Assembly (NCBI RefSeq): GCF_963924675.1 | Contig: NC_089238.1 | Coordinates: forward strand, 22,549,815-22,613,814 | DNA: 64,000 nt | Direction of reading: 5' to 3' | Source of the DNA: Phocoena phocoena | Lineage: Eukaryota > Chordata > Mammalia > Artiodactyla > Phocoenidae | Shown: piece after piece, positions 10,667 to 22,186 of the stretch | Position numbering within the stretch: position 1 is the stretch's first letter | How the letters are laid out: every line of letters begins with the position of its first letter | Position numbers and translations under genes: made by a program | The notes under the pieces: generated by a model | The model's input: the letters and a program-made list of their open reading frames with translations, nothing else | What the model was told of the DNA's origin: nothing | Databases searched by the model: none

Positions 10667-11122
10667 TTATGCTAAGTGAGATAAGTCAGACAGAGAAAGA
10701 CAAGTACTGTATGATATCATTTACATGTGGAATCTAAAAAGCCTAATTCATAAAAACAGTAAAATCATTGTTACCAAGGAATGGGGGTTGAGGAGAGGGG
10801 ACAGATGTTGTTTAAGGGTACAAACTTGCCAGTAGTAAACAAACCATAGAGTATATTTTACTGGTCTTTGACTGATTCACTATACATAATGCAATGTATA
10901 GTGAATATGATGAATATAATCATCAAATTTGCTAAGAGACTAGAACTTAATTCTTCCAAACACTAAAAAGACAGGATAATTATGTAATGTGATAAAGGTA
11001 TTAATTATCACTACACTGACAATCATAGTACAATATATAAACATTTCAAATTAACATGTTATACACCTTAAATTTGCACAATATATGTCAAATATGTTTC
11101 GGTCTTTAATAAATAAATAAAT
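10667..11122 (+). mobile_element. Old L1 3' end, sense
   Basis: It starts in the last ORF2 codons (gctaagtgagataagtcaga), passes through atgtggaatctaaaaagcct and ggaatgggggttgagga, and ends in an A-rich tail (ttaataaataaataaata). It is head-to-head with the antisense L1 ending at 10666, so it is a separate insertion or a rearranged copy. Confidence 0.8.
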
Positions 11123-11434
11123 ACATAGACAATGCAAGGGGGAAAAAAGAATAAAATAAAGGTTTTAATTTTATCTTTACTTATTCTCTATTCTCTTCCT
11201 TGTTTATGCATATCTAAGTTTCTGACCTATATCATTTTCCTTCTCTCTAAGCAACTTCATTTAACATTTTTTGAAAGGCAGATTACTGGCAACAAATTCC
11301 CCCAATTTTTTTTTTTTTTTTGTCCGAGAAAGCCTTTATTTCTTTTTCACTTTTGAAGAATAATTTTGCAGGGTACAGAATTCTAGGTTGGTGAGATTTT
11401 TTTTTTCTCTTAGTACTTTATTATACTCCACTCT

Positions 11435-11596
11435 TTAAAAAAAATTATTTATTTATTTGTCTGCACTGAGTCTTAGTTGAGGCATGCAGGAACTTTAGTT
11501 GTGGCATGTGGGATCTAGTTCCCTCACCAGGGATCGAACCCGGACCCCCTGCAGTGGGAACATGGAGTCTTAACTGCTGGACCACCAGGGAAGTTC
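11435..11596 (-). mobile_element. CHR SINE, older subfamily
   Basis: Antisense copy ending in gctggaccaccagggaagtt, the ggaccaccagggaa subfamily shared with 24458 and 33072. It is bounded by ctccactct at 11426-11434 and 11597-11605, an exact 9-bp duplication inside the L1 ORF1 relic. Confidence 0.9.
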
Positions 11597-11693
11597 CTCC
11601 ACTCTCTTCTTGTTTGCATGGTTTCTGAGGAGAAGTCACATATAACTCTTATCTTTGCTCCTCTATAGGAGTGTTTTTTCCTCTGGCTTCTTT

Positions 11694-12053
11694 CTATATT
11701 TTTTCTTTATCTTTGATTTGCTCAAGTTTGGATGTGATAAGCATAGGTGTAGTTGGTTCTGGTTTTTGTTTTTTGGGGGGAAGGGAGAGGTTGGCATTTA
11801 TGCTGCTTGATGATCTCTGAGTTCCCTGGATCTGTGGCTTGGGGTCTGACATTAAATTTGGGAAATTCTCAGGCATTATTGCTTCAAATTTGCTTCTGTT
11901 TCTTTCTGTCTTTCTTCTCTTTCTGTTATTCCCATTACATGTAGTTTTTGTTGTTGTCCCACAATTCTTGGATAGTCTATTCTGGTTGGGTTTTTTTTTT
12001 TTTTTCAGTCTTTTTTCTCTTTGCCTTTCAGTTTTAGAAGTTTCTAGTGTCAT
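11694..12053 (-). pseudogene. L1 ORF1 protein remnant
   Basis: A 119-residue open stretch shows the L1 ORF1p order. First comes ETSKTERQREKRLKKK at the end of the coiled coil. Then an asparagine/lysine-rich link, with RKRRK where the intact protein has a PEGEER-type loop, leads to FEAIMPENFPNLMSDPKPQI at the start of the RNA-recognition domain. The last residues, KLEQIKDKEKI, match the conserved block that precedes the C-terminal domain. In intact L1, ORF1p is an RNA-binding trimer of about 340 residues that coats the element's RNA. Here the frame is broken on both sides, so no product is expected. Confidence 0.75.
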
Positions 12054-13090
12054 GCCCTAAAGATCAAATATGCTTTCCCCAGCCATGTCCAGTCTACTAA
12101 TGAGCTCATCAGAGGCATTATTCATTTCTATTATGGTATTTTTTTATCTCTAGTATTTCTTTTTACTTCTTAGAATTTCCTTCTCTCTGCTTACATTATC
12201 CATCCGTTCTTGCATGTTGTCTGCTTTTCCAAGTAAAGCCTTTAGCATATTAATCACATTTGTGGGTGTTCTTTAAAATTCCTGGTCAGTTAATTCTAAC
12301 ATTCCTGCCATATCCAACTCTGGTTCTGATGCTTGTTTAGTCTCTTCAAACTGTGGGAGTTTTTTTGCCTTTGTAATTTTTTGTTGAAGGGTAGACACAG
12401 GGTACTGAATAAAAGGAGTGGTAAATAGGTCTTTAGTAACGCAGTGGTGGGGTTTGGGGGGAGGGGAAGCATTCTATAGTCCTGTGATTAGGTCTCAGTC
12501 TTTCAGTGAGACTGTGCCCCTTAACTGCAAACTTCTTTAGTGCTTCTCAGTGTTTTCTTCCGCCTTAGGTGGGACAGGATGGTTCAAGGGGCAGAGCTGG
12601 GTATTTCCCTTCCCCCAAGTAGGTTAGGCTCTGATAAAATAGTTTCTCCTGAGGGTAAGCCTTATTAAAAAGGAAAGAATGCTCTGGTATACTTTTTTAA
12701 TGTTTCCTTTTCCCCTCCTCCTGCCAAAAGAATGAGGGGATTTTTCTCTGATATTCACTGTAAGGACCTGGTGGAGCTCCCTACAGGTAAAATTGACAAA
12801 AGGGTGAGGTCCCCCCATGACTGAGTCCCCCTGGAGTTTTTAACTCTCAGAACTGTCCATAATGAGTCTCCAGCAATTTATCAAATTACAGTTTAGGATT
12901 TCCTAACCTGGCCCTATTTCCCATAGAAGCTTCTGTCATGGGTTTCTGCTCCAATAAGTTGTGATTCTCTGTATCTGCCTGTCCATCTCCCCAATTTTGG
13001 GAGCAGCAGTTTGCACTGTGACCTCACTTCTCTGATGGATCTAAGAAGAGTTGTTGATTTTTCAGTTTGGTCAGCTTTTTACTTGTTGTA

Positions 13091-14149
13091 AACACCTACA
13101 TGGAAACCAGAAGTCTGAAAACATCATTTTAAATTTATATACTATATTTTATCTACTTCTCTTGTACCAAATGGAATTCTCTTTTCCTTTCAACAAATTC
13201 AAAGACAACCTAAAGATTCCAAGCTGACTTAGTTGAATTTGCCTCACTTACTTCTTATTTCCCCTTCCTGTTTCCTCAAGTACAATCTATTTAATTTTGA
13301 CTCTGTAGACTGACATTAGAACTGGAGACTCGATTTGGATACTGGGCAAATAGGTTTCACCAAGGAGTTAGAAGATTTAGCTAGCAGCCGTGGAAATCCA
13401 ATAATCTTATTTTTCTTAATTCTCATAAAATACTTTAATGTTCCATTGATTGCCAACTCAACTGTTTTAACCAGTACCTGGGTCCTACTTGGCAGATAGC
13501 AAGTTTTGCAAGATATTATGTCATTATTAATTGCATGATAATATTATGTTCATGATGGTAATATAAATGAAGTAGTAAAAAGCAGCTGATTAAATGTCAA
13601 GGACTAAGAAAATACATTGGAATGACACCAAAGCATGGTGTAAATTTGGAAAGACACTCTTCCATTTTGGAAATAGTCAGGCAGTGTATTTAATAAGCAA
13701 CCTATATTCTTAAGTTCTACTGCTGGAACTGAACCTATTTTTTTCCTAAAGGTTCACCAGTTTTTAGATTTTGCTAAAATGCAGCTGGAGGAAGAATTTA
13801 TTTTCAAAGCTTCCACTACCTAGGGCTTCACACTAAAAGAAAGTAAAAGTTTCTCTTCTCTTAAAGTTTGTAAGTTTTGTATAAAGGAACTTTTTTGCTT
13901 TTCTGTTTTTCTACTCTGCTGATCACAGAATCCATCCAGCCACCATGCATCCTTTGGCTCCTAGGCAGAGAAATTCTTCAGGAAAGAAGCCTTCCAATCT
14001 CTCTCCTTCAGTCCTTCTTGTCAACAAAAGACAAGCCCCCTTGGAGAAGCATGGCAAAGACACAAGAGAAGCCACAGGAGGAGTGGCCGAGGTCTGTTCC
14101 TTTCAATTAGGAATGGAGCCCTCAGACTATCTTGGCAGAGACTCCAACA
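13091..14149. other. AT-rich unassigned DNA
   Basis: No gene is seen. The part at about 13430-13620 is AT-rich without repeat signature (attattaattgcatgataat, cagctgattaaatgtc) and could be constrained noncoding DNA; low confidence. Confidence 0.35.
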
Positions 14150-14285
14150 AGAAAAATATCTCATCCGTTCATCCAATCAAGTGGATTTTGAGCACCTACT
14201 CGGTATAAGTCAAGAGCCAGCACAGGATTAGAAGTGGAAGTGCAAAGGTAGATAAAGCCCCTCTCTCTGTCCAGGTTTGGAGAGG
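14150..14285 (-). mobile_element. LINE L2 3' end, antisense
   Basis: The words ttcatccaatcaagtggat and gagcacctactcggtataa follow the reverse complement of the L2 3' terminus. Diverged. Confidence 0.6.
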
Positions 14286-14964
14286 GAGGAAAAGCAAGGA
14301 CCTAAGGAGAACTCTTATTGCCAGGATTCCTTTTTGTGCAGCCGAGCCCCGTTTCTGAGGGAATGCTTTGATGAGCTGCTTGGGATGAAGGTAGGGATGA
14401 GGGTGGCCTCTGAGGATCATCTCAAGACAGACTTCCAGAGGGATCAGGGAGAGCCGGATGGGGGCAAAAGATCAGGCCAAGGGAGTTGATCTCCACTATA
14501 GAAGAGAGAGGAGCCAACAAAGTTGGTACCTACTGGGAAAGGGAAGGGGGAAAACCAAACCTACTAACCCCAGGGAACATGGCCAAGCAGGAATTCAGAG
14601 CACAGACTCCCCCAGGTCATGGCTACAGTTGAAGGCTCTGGAGTGTGTGGCCCTCCTTTTACTTCCCTACAAAAATGTTTTTGTATAAGTGTTTTCTTTA
14701 AAGGAACCATGAAGTAGGGAGAATCAGACATGGTCCCAAATAACCAGAACACAGAGAAAATTGTAAGATTCACAAGCAACAGGCAGATAAAGAGACAGGC
14801 TGTGAGAACTTAGGAAGCACAGTGGTTGCTTCCAAATGGAAGTTCATGAGGGAGGTGGTGTCGAAGAACAGGACTTCAAGGGTGGGGGGAAGGGGCATGC
14901 AAGCCTGCAATGAGCTGTGTACTGGCAAGGAGAGGGCGAGGACAAGGACAGTGAGGGATGAGGC

Positions 14965-14986
14965 AGGGTGGGGGGTGGAGGGGGGG
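14965..14986 (+). other. G-quadruplex-prone tract
   Basis: Runs of 3, 6 and 7 G are separated by one to four bases, enough for four stacked G-triplets. It lies in a purine-rich stretch beginning near 14870. Confidence 0.6.
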
Positions 14987-15143
14987 AAGCACAGCGCTGG
15001 TACGAGGACCAGCTGTGGCCTCAGGCAGTCCTGCTCCAGCTCACTCATGCCCTTCCCATGAAAAGATGACCTGTTTGCTTCGCACAGCTCCATGAATTCT
15101 GGTGTATTCAGAGATAGCAACCGGAAGGGATGTAATTAGAAGA

Positions 15144-15178
15144 CAGAAAGGCACAGGGTAACTCTCTGTGCCTTTCTG
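15144..15178. repeat. Perfect 13-bp inverted repeat
   Basis: Arms CAGAAAGGCACAG (15144-15156) and CTGTGCCTTTCTG (15166-15178) are exactly complementary with a 9-nt loop. There is no T run as in a bacterial terminator and the stem is too short for a microRNA precursor. Confidence 0.85.
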
Positions 15179-15724
15179 AAGAGCTGCCCATCTTCTCCAG
15201 AGCCAAGGACTCATTTGTATTCCTTGTCTGCTCAGCTCCCGGCGCTGTGAGTGCTGGCTGTTAGGCAGAAGGCAGTCGTGCATGCCCACCCAGGGCTGGC
15301 CAGCTTGCACCTGCTTATGAAGACTGAAATCACCCCCATTTACCTCTTCTCGCACTTCACCGAGAAGTTTTCTTCAGTCTCTGCCATGCAAACCACTGCT
15401 TTCAGGGCTCCATCTTGAGATGAACAAAAGGGGGTTCTCTCTAAGCCTCCACACTGTGACCATCTGCAGAAATTGTTGGAGAGAGGACGTGAGGGCTTCG
15501 CTGACAGAGCACCAGCAACGAATGCTCAATGTGTATAGACACTGGGCGTGGTGTTAGTTCTTTATCAAATGAGACTAGATACGGACTCCCTGACCTTTGA
15601 CCTTACACTTCTCTCACTTCCTGCAGCCCACTTTCCCCTTTCCTATCACGTGTGCTATGTCTCCCTCTGTACTGACACCCACTCTATTTTATTTCTTCTT
15701 TTTTTTTTTTGCAGTCCAGATGAT

Positions 15725-15905
15725 TTTATTTTTTATTTTATTTTATTGATGCATAGTTGATTTACAATGTTGTGTTAATCTATGGAGTACAGCACAGTGA
15801 TTCAGTTATACATATATATACATTCTTTTTCATATTCTTTTCCATTATAGTTTATCACAAGATATTGAACACAGTTCCCAATGTCAGTTACTCCATATTA
15901 TATAT
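15725..15905 (-). mobile_element. L1 3' UTR end, antisense
   Basis: A T/A-rich start is followed by gatgcatagttgatttaca, atgttgtgttaatct, acagcacagtgattcagtta and tatattctttttcatattc-like words. This is the reverse complement of the L1 tail type also found at 18628. It is 5' truncated. Confidence 0.85.
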
Positions 15906-16214
15906 GACCAGTAGCTCTTCTCTCAGTGCCACCTACAACATGGCCATTTATTTCCAGTTAAAGTTGTATCTGTGCAGTTTCCTTAATTTATGCTTTCCTC
16001 AAATTTTCACCTTGTCTTTAATGCCTATCAAATATGAAGTTCATCTCTGCATCTAAGCTCTTTATTATTTTGTGCTCTGTCTATCCAGGCAATAGACACT
16101 TTCATTTTGTTTCACCTCAGGTTAACATCTATTCCAGGAAATGGCCCTTACCTACTCCAAAGTAATTGCTCTTCATCAGTAACCCAGAGAAGCAACATAC
16201 TTGAGAATAAGGAA
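15906..16214. other. Unassigned DNA
   Basis: No gene or confident repeat is seen. Confidence 0.3.
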
Positions 16215-16350
16215 TAGAACTAAAGAATTGTGATGGGGTCCCTACTTTGTCTCTTGCTGTGTGACCTTGTGCAGAGCAGCCAACCTTTCTGAGCCTCCAT
16301 TTGTTCATCTATAAAGTGCAAAGAGAGTGTGAAGTTACCTCCTCAAACTT
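16215..16350 (+). mobile_element. MIR
   Basis: Sense core words are present: cttgctgtgtgaccttgtgc, cctttctgagcctccatttg and catctataaagtgcaaag. Confidence 0.75.
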
Positions 16351-16364
16351 GCCTTACAACAGGA

Positions 16365-16567
16365 TTTCCCAACCATGACACTATTGCTATTTGGAGCCAA
16401 GTAATTCTTCTCTGTGTGGGGCTGTCTTGTGCACTGGTTGTTTAGCAGAATTGTCAGCATCTACCCTCTGGATGCCAGGAGCATCCCTCAAGTTGTAACA
16501 ACCCAAAATGCCACCAGGCACTGCTAAATGTCCCCTAGGGACAAAATCACCCCTAACTGAGAACAAC
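16365..16567. mobile_element. hAT-type nonautonomous DNA transposon relic
   Basis: The left end tttcccaaccatgacactat and the right end ggacaaaatcacccctaact with gagaaca are partly inverted. The interior (ggctgtcttgtgcactggtt, ctggatgccaggagcatccc, caacccaaaatgccaccagg) follows a common mammal-wide MER element of the hAT-Charlie group. The exact family name is not certain. Confidence 0.65.
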
Positions 16568-17139
16568 TATCTTAAAGGCACCTTGTGAGCTGGGTGGCAT
16601 AGAGGGGGAAACAATGTCTAGGTTTGGTAGGACAGACATTTGAGGATCAGGGAGGAATGATCTGGAAGTGGTGACATCCTGCTCCAGAGGGCAAAGCAGA
16701 GGGTCCCTTTCTAATAAAAGCAGGTCCAGGAAAAGGAGAATGTGGGAGATACATGTTTTGAAAAGTGTTAAGATTCTCCTTAGCAGAGAAGACAAAAGTT
16801 AATTTCTGAAATACCTCAGGGAAAACCTTCGCTATCATGAATATTTACCTTCTTCCAAACACTGTAGTCGAGTCTCACCAGAGAAACAGAAATTCCTTCT
16901 GTTAACCAGAATTTGGCCCAGCTTATTGCAAAACAACAACTGTAGCACAAAAAAGAAAAAGAGGGTCTTGCCTCAGATCATATGCCTGTTAGGTATTAAA
17001 CTATTGAGGAATCAGTGTTTCTATGTAATACCATATTGTTGTGTTAAAACATAATTTTTAAAAAGATAAAATCTTGACTCTCATACAAACGTAAAATAAA
17101 CATGTGTCAAAGATTTTATTCAACTCGTTAATCAAGAGA
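16568..17139. other. Unassigned unique DNA
   Basis: No gene or repeat is recognised in this stretch. Confidence 0.3.
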
Positions 17140-17150
17140 AAGCCAGTAAG

Positions 17151-17508
17151 GGCTTCCCTTGTGGCACAGTGGTTAAGAATCCGCCTGCCAATGCAGGGGA
17201 CACAGGTTCGAGCCCTGGTCCAGGAAGATCCCACATGCCACGGAGCAACAAAGCCCTTGTGCCACAACTGCCGAGCCTGTGCTCTAGAGCCCGTGAGCCA
17301 CAACTACTGAGCCCGCGTGCCACAACTACTGAAGCCCGCGCGCCTAGGGCCTGTGCTCCGCAACAAGAGAAGCCACTGCAATGAGAAGCCTGCGCACCAC
17401 AACGAAGAGTAGCCCCCGCTCACTGCAACTAGAGAAAGCTGCACAGCAACAAAGACCCAATGCAGCCAAAAGTAAATAATAAATTAATTAATTTTTAAAA
17501 GGAAAAAC
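17151..17508 (+). mobile_element. CHR SINE, long form, exact target duplication
   Basis: A full long-form copy: tRNA-like head, B box aggttcgagccct, then several cacaactactga-type units, the caacaagagaagccactgca block and an end in aataaattaattaa. The target duplication aagccagtaag is exact at 17140-17150 and 17509-17519. The long form carries about 100 bp more tRNA-unrelated DNA than the short form. Confidence 0.96.
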
Positions 17509-17714
17509 AAGCCAGTAAGATCTTAAAGCCATATCAAATGAAAATTTGATGGCAAGGGTATTTTAGGCAACTTAATAAAAGAGCACTAGGATATTAAGGG
17601 TTCTGCACCCAATTACAATGTGTGGGGCTTTTCACCCATCTCCAACACCAGCTGGGTGTCCTATAATTCAACTCAATCCTGACACCACCTACCTGGAGAT
17701 AGCGTTAGAGCCCA

Positions 17715-18219
17715 CAGGTTAAGGGCTTGCTGGGGCTCAGGGTGGACTGCCCCCAAAATATGCCAATATGGCACATTTGTTAGCTTAAATTAAAGTTACA
17801 TAAGGTATAGCAGGTGCAAGAAGGACGCTGTGACCCTCCTCCGTCCTCCTAAAAGCAGGAAATAAATCTCCCATGTGAAAGGTGCCCTCCCTGTACCAGG
17901 AGGTAGAGGCAACATCCTTGTCACCAGAGAGGGGATTCAGGACTGAGAAGGCTGTGCAAACAAATCTTGTTACTTCTTTACTAATTTACTACCCCTAGCC
18001 TAAACTTCTTTGTCTTGGTCAGTTCTTCATAAATTTATTGCTTCTTTGTCTACAAAGTATAAAGGCTGCGTGCTTTGATCATTTCTTTAGGTCCTATATC
18101 TTTGAGTTCTCCATACATACAATTCAGTTTGATTTTCTCCTGTTAATCTGTCTTGTGCCAATTTAATTAGAGCAGCCAAAAGAACCCAGAAGGGTAGGGG
18201 GAGATTTTCCCCTCCCAGA
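17715..18219 (+). mobile_element. Ancient LTR, copy 1 (unassigned ERV family)
   Basis: It shares words with the segment at 27205-27765 in the same orientation: cccccaaaatatgcca near the left end, then ctcctgttaatctgtc, and a right end of agggtagggggagattttcc followed by cctcccagaca. The order looks like U3-R-U5 of an old LTR. It touches the next LTR-like element at 18220 directly. Family not identified. Confidence 0.6.
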
Positions 18220-19189
18220 CAGGCTCAGTGTCACAAGACTATCCCCCATCCCCACACTTCAGATGCCAATCACAAGGCCAGGTTCAGACAAGACCTCTGC
18301 TTCTGACAGGTTATAGATTGGAGGTTCCAACGACCACTCCTTGGGTTCAATTAGTTTGCTAGAGCTGATCACAGAACTCAAAGAAACATTTGACTTACTA
18401 GATCACTGGTTTATTATAAAAGGATATAACTCAGGAACAGCCAGGTGAAAGAGGCGTGTGGGGCAAGGTACGGAGAAGGGCAAGGAGCTTCCACACTCTC
18501 TGAGCATGCCAATCTCCCCAAATCTGCACATATTCACCAACCCAGAAGCTCTCAGTACCCCATCATTTATGTTTTTATGGAGACTTCATCACACAAGCAT
18601 GCTTGATTAAATCATTGGCCATTGGTGCTTTTTTTAAATTTATTTTTTATTTAAGTATATTTGAATTACAATGTTGTGTTAATTACTGCTGTACAGCAAA
18701 GTGACTCAGTTATACATACATATATATTCTTTTTCATATTCTTTTTCATTATGCTATACAGTAGGACCTTCTTGTTTACCCATTCTATATATACCAGTTT
18801 GCATCTGCTAACCCCAAACTACCACTCCTACCCTCTCCTACCCCCTTCCCCCTTGGCAACCACCAGTCTGTTCTCTATGTCCCTGATTTTGTTTCTGTTT
18901 CATAGATAGGTTCATTTGTGTCATATTTTAGATTCCACATATAAGTGATATCATATGCTATTTGTATTTTTCTTTCTGACTTACTTCACTTAGTGTAGTA
19001 ATCTCTAGTTGCATCCATGTTGCTGCAAGTGGCATTATTTTGTTCTTTTTTATGGCTGAGTAGTATTCCATTGTATATATTACCACATCTTCTTTATCCA
19101 ATCATCTGTCGATGGACATTTAGGTTGTTTCCATGTCTTGGCTATTGTAAATAGTCCTGCTATGAACATAGGAGTGCATGTATCTTTTT

Positions 19190-20640
19190 TTTTTTGAATT
19201 TTATTTATTTTTTTACAGCAAGTTCTTTTTACTTATCTGTTTTATACATATTAGTGTATATATGTCAATCCCAATCTCCCTGTTCATCCCACCACCACCC
19301 CTCCACCCCTGCTTTCGCCCCTTGGTGTCCATACATTTGTTCTCTACTTCTGTGTCTCTATTCCTGCCTTGCAAACCAGTTCATCTGTACCATTTTCCTA
19401 GATTCCACATACATATGTTAATATACAATATTTGTTTTTCTCTTTCTGACTTACTTCACTCTGTATGACAGTCTCTAGGTTCATCCAGGTCTCTACAAAT
19501 GACCCAATTTCGTTCCTTTTCATGGCTGAGTAATATTCCATTGTAAATATGTACCACATCTTCTTTATTCATTCATCTGTCAATGAGTATCTGTCAATGG
19601 GTCATCGACTTCCATGACCTGGCTATTGTAAATAGTGCTGCAATGGACATGGGGGTGCATATGTCTTTTTGAATTATGATTTTCTCTGGGTATATGTTCA
19701 GTAGTGGGATTGCTGGGTCATATGGTAATTCTATTTTTAGTTTTTTAAAGAACCTCCTACTGTTCTCCATAGTGGTTGTATCAATTGATATTCCCACCAA
19801 CAGTGCAAGAGGGTTCCCTTTTCTCCACATCCTCTCCAGCATCTGTTATTTGTAGATTTTCTGACGATGCCCATTCTAACTGGTGTGAGGTGATACCTCA
19901 TTGTAGTTTTGATTTGTTTGTTTGTTTTTTTGGTACGTGGGCCTCTCACCGTTGTGGCCTCTCCTGTTGCGGAGCACAGGCTCCGGGCACGCAGGCTCAG
20001 CGGCCACGGCTCACGCGCCCAGCCGTTCCGCGGCACACGGGATCCTCCCGGACCAGGGCACGAGCCCGTGTCCCCTGCATCGGCAGGCGGACTCTCAACC
20101 ACTGCGCCACCAGGGAAGCCCTGTAGTTTTGATTTGCATTTCTCTAATAATTAGTGATGTTGAGCAGCTTTTCACGTGCCTCTTGGCCATCTATATGTCT
20201 TCTTTGGAGAAATGTCTATGTAGGTCTTCTGCCCATTTTTTAGTTGGGTTGTTTGTTTTTTAATATTGAGCTGCATGAGCTGTTTATATATTTTTGAGAT
20301 TAATCCTTTGTCCGTTGATTCATTTGCAAATATTCTCTCCCATTCTGAGGGTTGTCTTTTCATCTTGTTTGTAGTTTCCTCTGCTGTGCAAAAGCTTTTA
20401 AGTTTCATTAGGTCCCATTTGTTTATTTTTGTTTTTATTTCCATTACTCTAGGAGGTGGATCAAAAAAGATCTTGCTGTGATTTATGTCAAAGAGTGTTC
20501 TTCCTATGTTTTCCTCTAAGAGTTTTATAGTGTCCAGTCCTACATTTAGGTCTTTAATCCATTTTGAGTTTATTTTTCTGTATGAGGTTAGAGAATGTTC
20601 TAATTTCATTCTTTAACATGTACCTGTCCAGTTTTCCCAG
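19190..20640 (-). mobile_element. L1, younger insertion inside older L1
   Basis: The T-rich end at 19190 is the poly(A) side; the 5'-truncated end is at about 20640. The target duplication CATGTATCTTTTT is exact at 19177-19189 and 20650-20662, with looser similarity a few bases beyond. ORF2 is still readable in pieces: 20172-20609 (145 residues, with [10 protein letters not shown] and [16 protein letters not shown]) and 19594-19842 ([27 protein letters not shown]). A SINE at 19917-20121 separates the two pieces. The copy is dead: truncated at the 5' end and interrupted. Confidence 0.92.
19917..20121 (-). mobile_element. CHR SINE, short form, inside younger L1
   Basis: Antisense copy with T-rich start and caccagggaagccc end. 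The target duplication tgtagttttgatttg is exact at 19902-19916 and 20122-20136 and lies in L1 ORF2. This is the innermost and so the youngest layer of the nest. Confidence 0.96.
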
Positions 20641-21566
20641 TGAGGGGTACATGTATCTTTTTGAATTATAGTTTTGTCTGGATATATGTCCAGGAGTGTG
20701 GGATTACTAGATCATATGGTAATTCTATTTTTAGTGTTCTGAGGAACCTCCATACTGTTTTCCACAGTGGCTGCACCAACTTACGTTCCCACCAACAGTA
20801 TAGGAGGATTCCCTTTTCTCCACACCCTCTCCAGCATTTGTTATCTGTAGACTTTTAAATAATGGCCATTCTGACTGGCATAAGGTGGTACCTCATTGTA
20901 ATTTTGATTTGCATTTCTCTAATAATAAGCGATGTTGAGCATCTCTTCATGTGCTTTTTGCCCATCTATATTTCTTCTTTGGAGAAATGTCTCTTTAGGT
21001 CTTCTGCCCATTTTTTGGTTGGGTTGTTTGTTTTTTTGCTGCTGAGTTGTATGAGCTGTTTGTATGTTTTGGAAATTGAGCCCTTGTCAGTCTCGTTTGC
21101 AAATATTTTCTCCCATTCTGTAGGTTGTCTTTTCATTTTGTTTATGGTTTCCTTTGCTATGCAGAAGCTTGTAAGTTTGATTAGGTCCCATTTGTTTATT
21201 TTCATTTTTATTTCTATTGCCTTGGGAGACTGACCCAGAAAATATTGGTATGATTTATGTCAGAGAATGTTTTGCCTATGTTCTCTTCTAGGAGTTTTAT
21301 GGTGTCATGTTTTTTGTTTAAGTAAGTCTTTAAGCCTTTTTGAGTTTTTTTTTGTGTATCGTGAGAGGGCATGTTCTAAATTCATTGATTTACATGCAGC
21401 TGTCCAACTTTCCCAGAACCACTTGCTGAAGAGACTTTTTCCCATTTTGTATTCTTGCCTCCTTTGTCAAAGATGAATTGACCATAGGACTGTGTGTTTA
21501 TTTCTGGGCTCTCTATTCTGTTCCATTGATCCATATTTCTGTTTTTGTGCTAATATCATGCAGTTT

Positions 21567-21919
21567 GTTTGTTTTTTTTAATAAATAAATAAATTTATTT
21601 ATTTGTTTGTTTACTTATGGCTGCATTGGATCTTCGTTGCTGTGTGCAGGCTTTCTCTAGTTGTGGCGAGTGAGGGTTACTCTTCATTGCGGTGTGCAGG
21701 CTTCTCATTTTGATGGCTTCTCTTTGTCGTGGAGCATGGCCTCTAGGCACATGGGCTTCAGTAGTTGTGGCTTGCGGGCTCTAGAGTGCAGACTCAGTAG
21801 TTGTGGCGCACGGGCTTAGTTGCTCCACAGCATGTGGGATCTTCCCAGACCAGGGCTTGAACCTGTGGCCCCTGCATTGGCAGGTGGATTCTTAACCACT
21901 GTGTCACTAGGGAAGTCCC
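21567..21919 (-). mobile_element. CHR SINE, long form, inside older L1
   Basis: Antisense long-form copy: taaataaataaatttattt start, then ctgcattggatcttcgttgc, several cagtagttgtggc units, and the head at the right (tcactagggaagtccc). The target duplication is tatcatgcagttt (21554-21566) and taccatgcagttt (21920-21932), one change. Confidence 0.93.
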
Positions 21920-22186
21920 TACCATGCAGTTTTGATTACTGTAGCTTTGCAGTATTGTCTGAAGTCTGAGATGGTTATGCCTCTTGCTTTGTTCTTTTTC
22001 TTTAGGATTGCTTTGGCAATTCTGGGTCTTTTGTGGTTCCATATAAATTTTAGGATACTTTCTTATAGTTCTCTGAAAAAGGTCATGGGTAATTTGATAG
22101 GGATTGCATTGAATCTGTACATTGCTTTGGGTAGTATGTCCATTGGTTATTGAACTCACCTGCCAGCCCCTCTCCCCTCTCTGGGG

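Larger units (their letters stand above)
11130..13090 (-). mobile_element. Old L1 ORF1 and 5' region, antisense (SINE-interrupted)
   Basis: On the minus strand the block runs from an assumed 5' leader (about 13090-12400) into the ORF1 coiled-coil part (12330-12060) and then the ORF1 core. Words such as aatttccttctctctgcttac and atccgttcttgcatgttgtc are antisense ORF1 coiled-coil DNA. A CHR SINE is inserted at 11435-11596. It could be the 5' part of the L1 whose 3' part is at 9155-10666 with about 2.5 kb of ORF2 lost, or a HAL1-type ORF1-only element. The leader assignment is less certain than ORF1. Confidence 0.65.
14286..15724. other. Unassigned unique DNA with G-rich tract and hairpin
   Basis: Open frames on both strands (for example 14770-15120 minus) show no recognisable protein. 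The stretch holds a G-rich tract at 14965-14986 and a perfect inverted repeat at 15144-15178, listed separately. Nothing else is supported. Confidence 0.35.
18628..22139 (-). mobile_element. L1, older insertion, interrupted
   Basis: The antisense L1 3' end is at 18628 (T-rich, then gaattacaatgttgtgtta) and the 5'-truncated end, in ORF2, is at 22139. The target duplication is ccattggtg at 18619-18627 and ccattggtt at 22140-22148, inside the LTR-like element. It was later hit by a younger L1 (19190-20640) and a long-form SINE (21567-21919). ORF2 coding remnants (for example 20966-21205 on the minus strand, with [17 protein letters not shown]) contain frameshifts and stops. Confidence 0.88.

Noticed and set aside
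15144..15178. microRNA precursor or terminator
   Set aside because: The stem is only 13 bp, too short for a microRNA hairpin, and there is no reason to expect a bacterial-type terminator.
20172..20609. 145-residue minus-strand frame as a host gene
   Set aside because: It is L1 ORF2 ([26 protein letters not shown] words) inside a truncated, SINE-interrupted L1.
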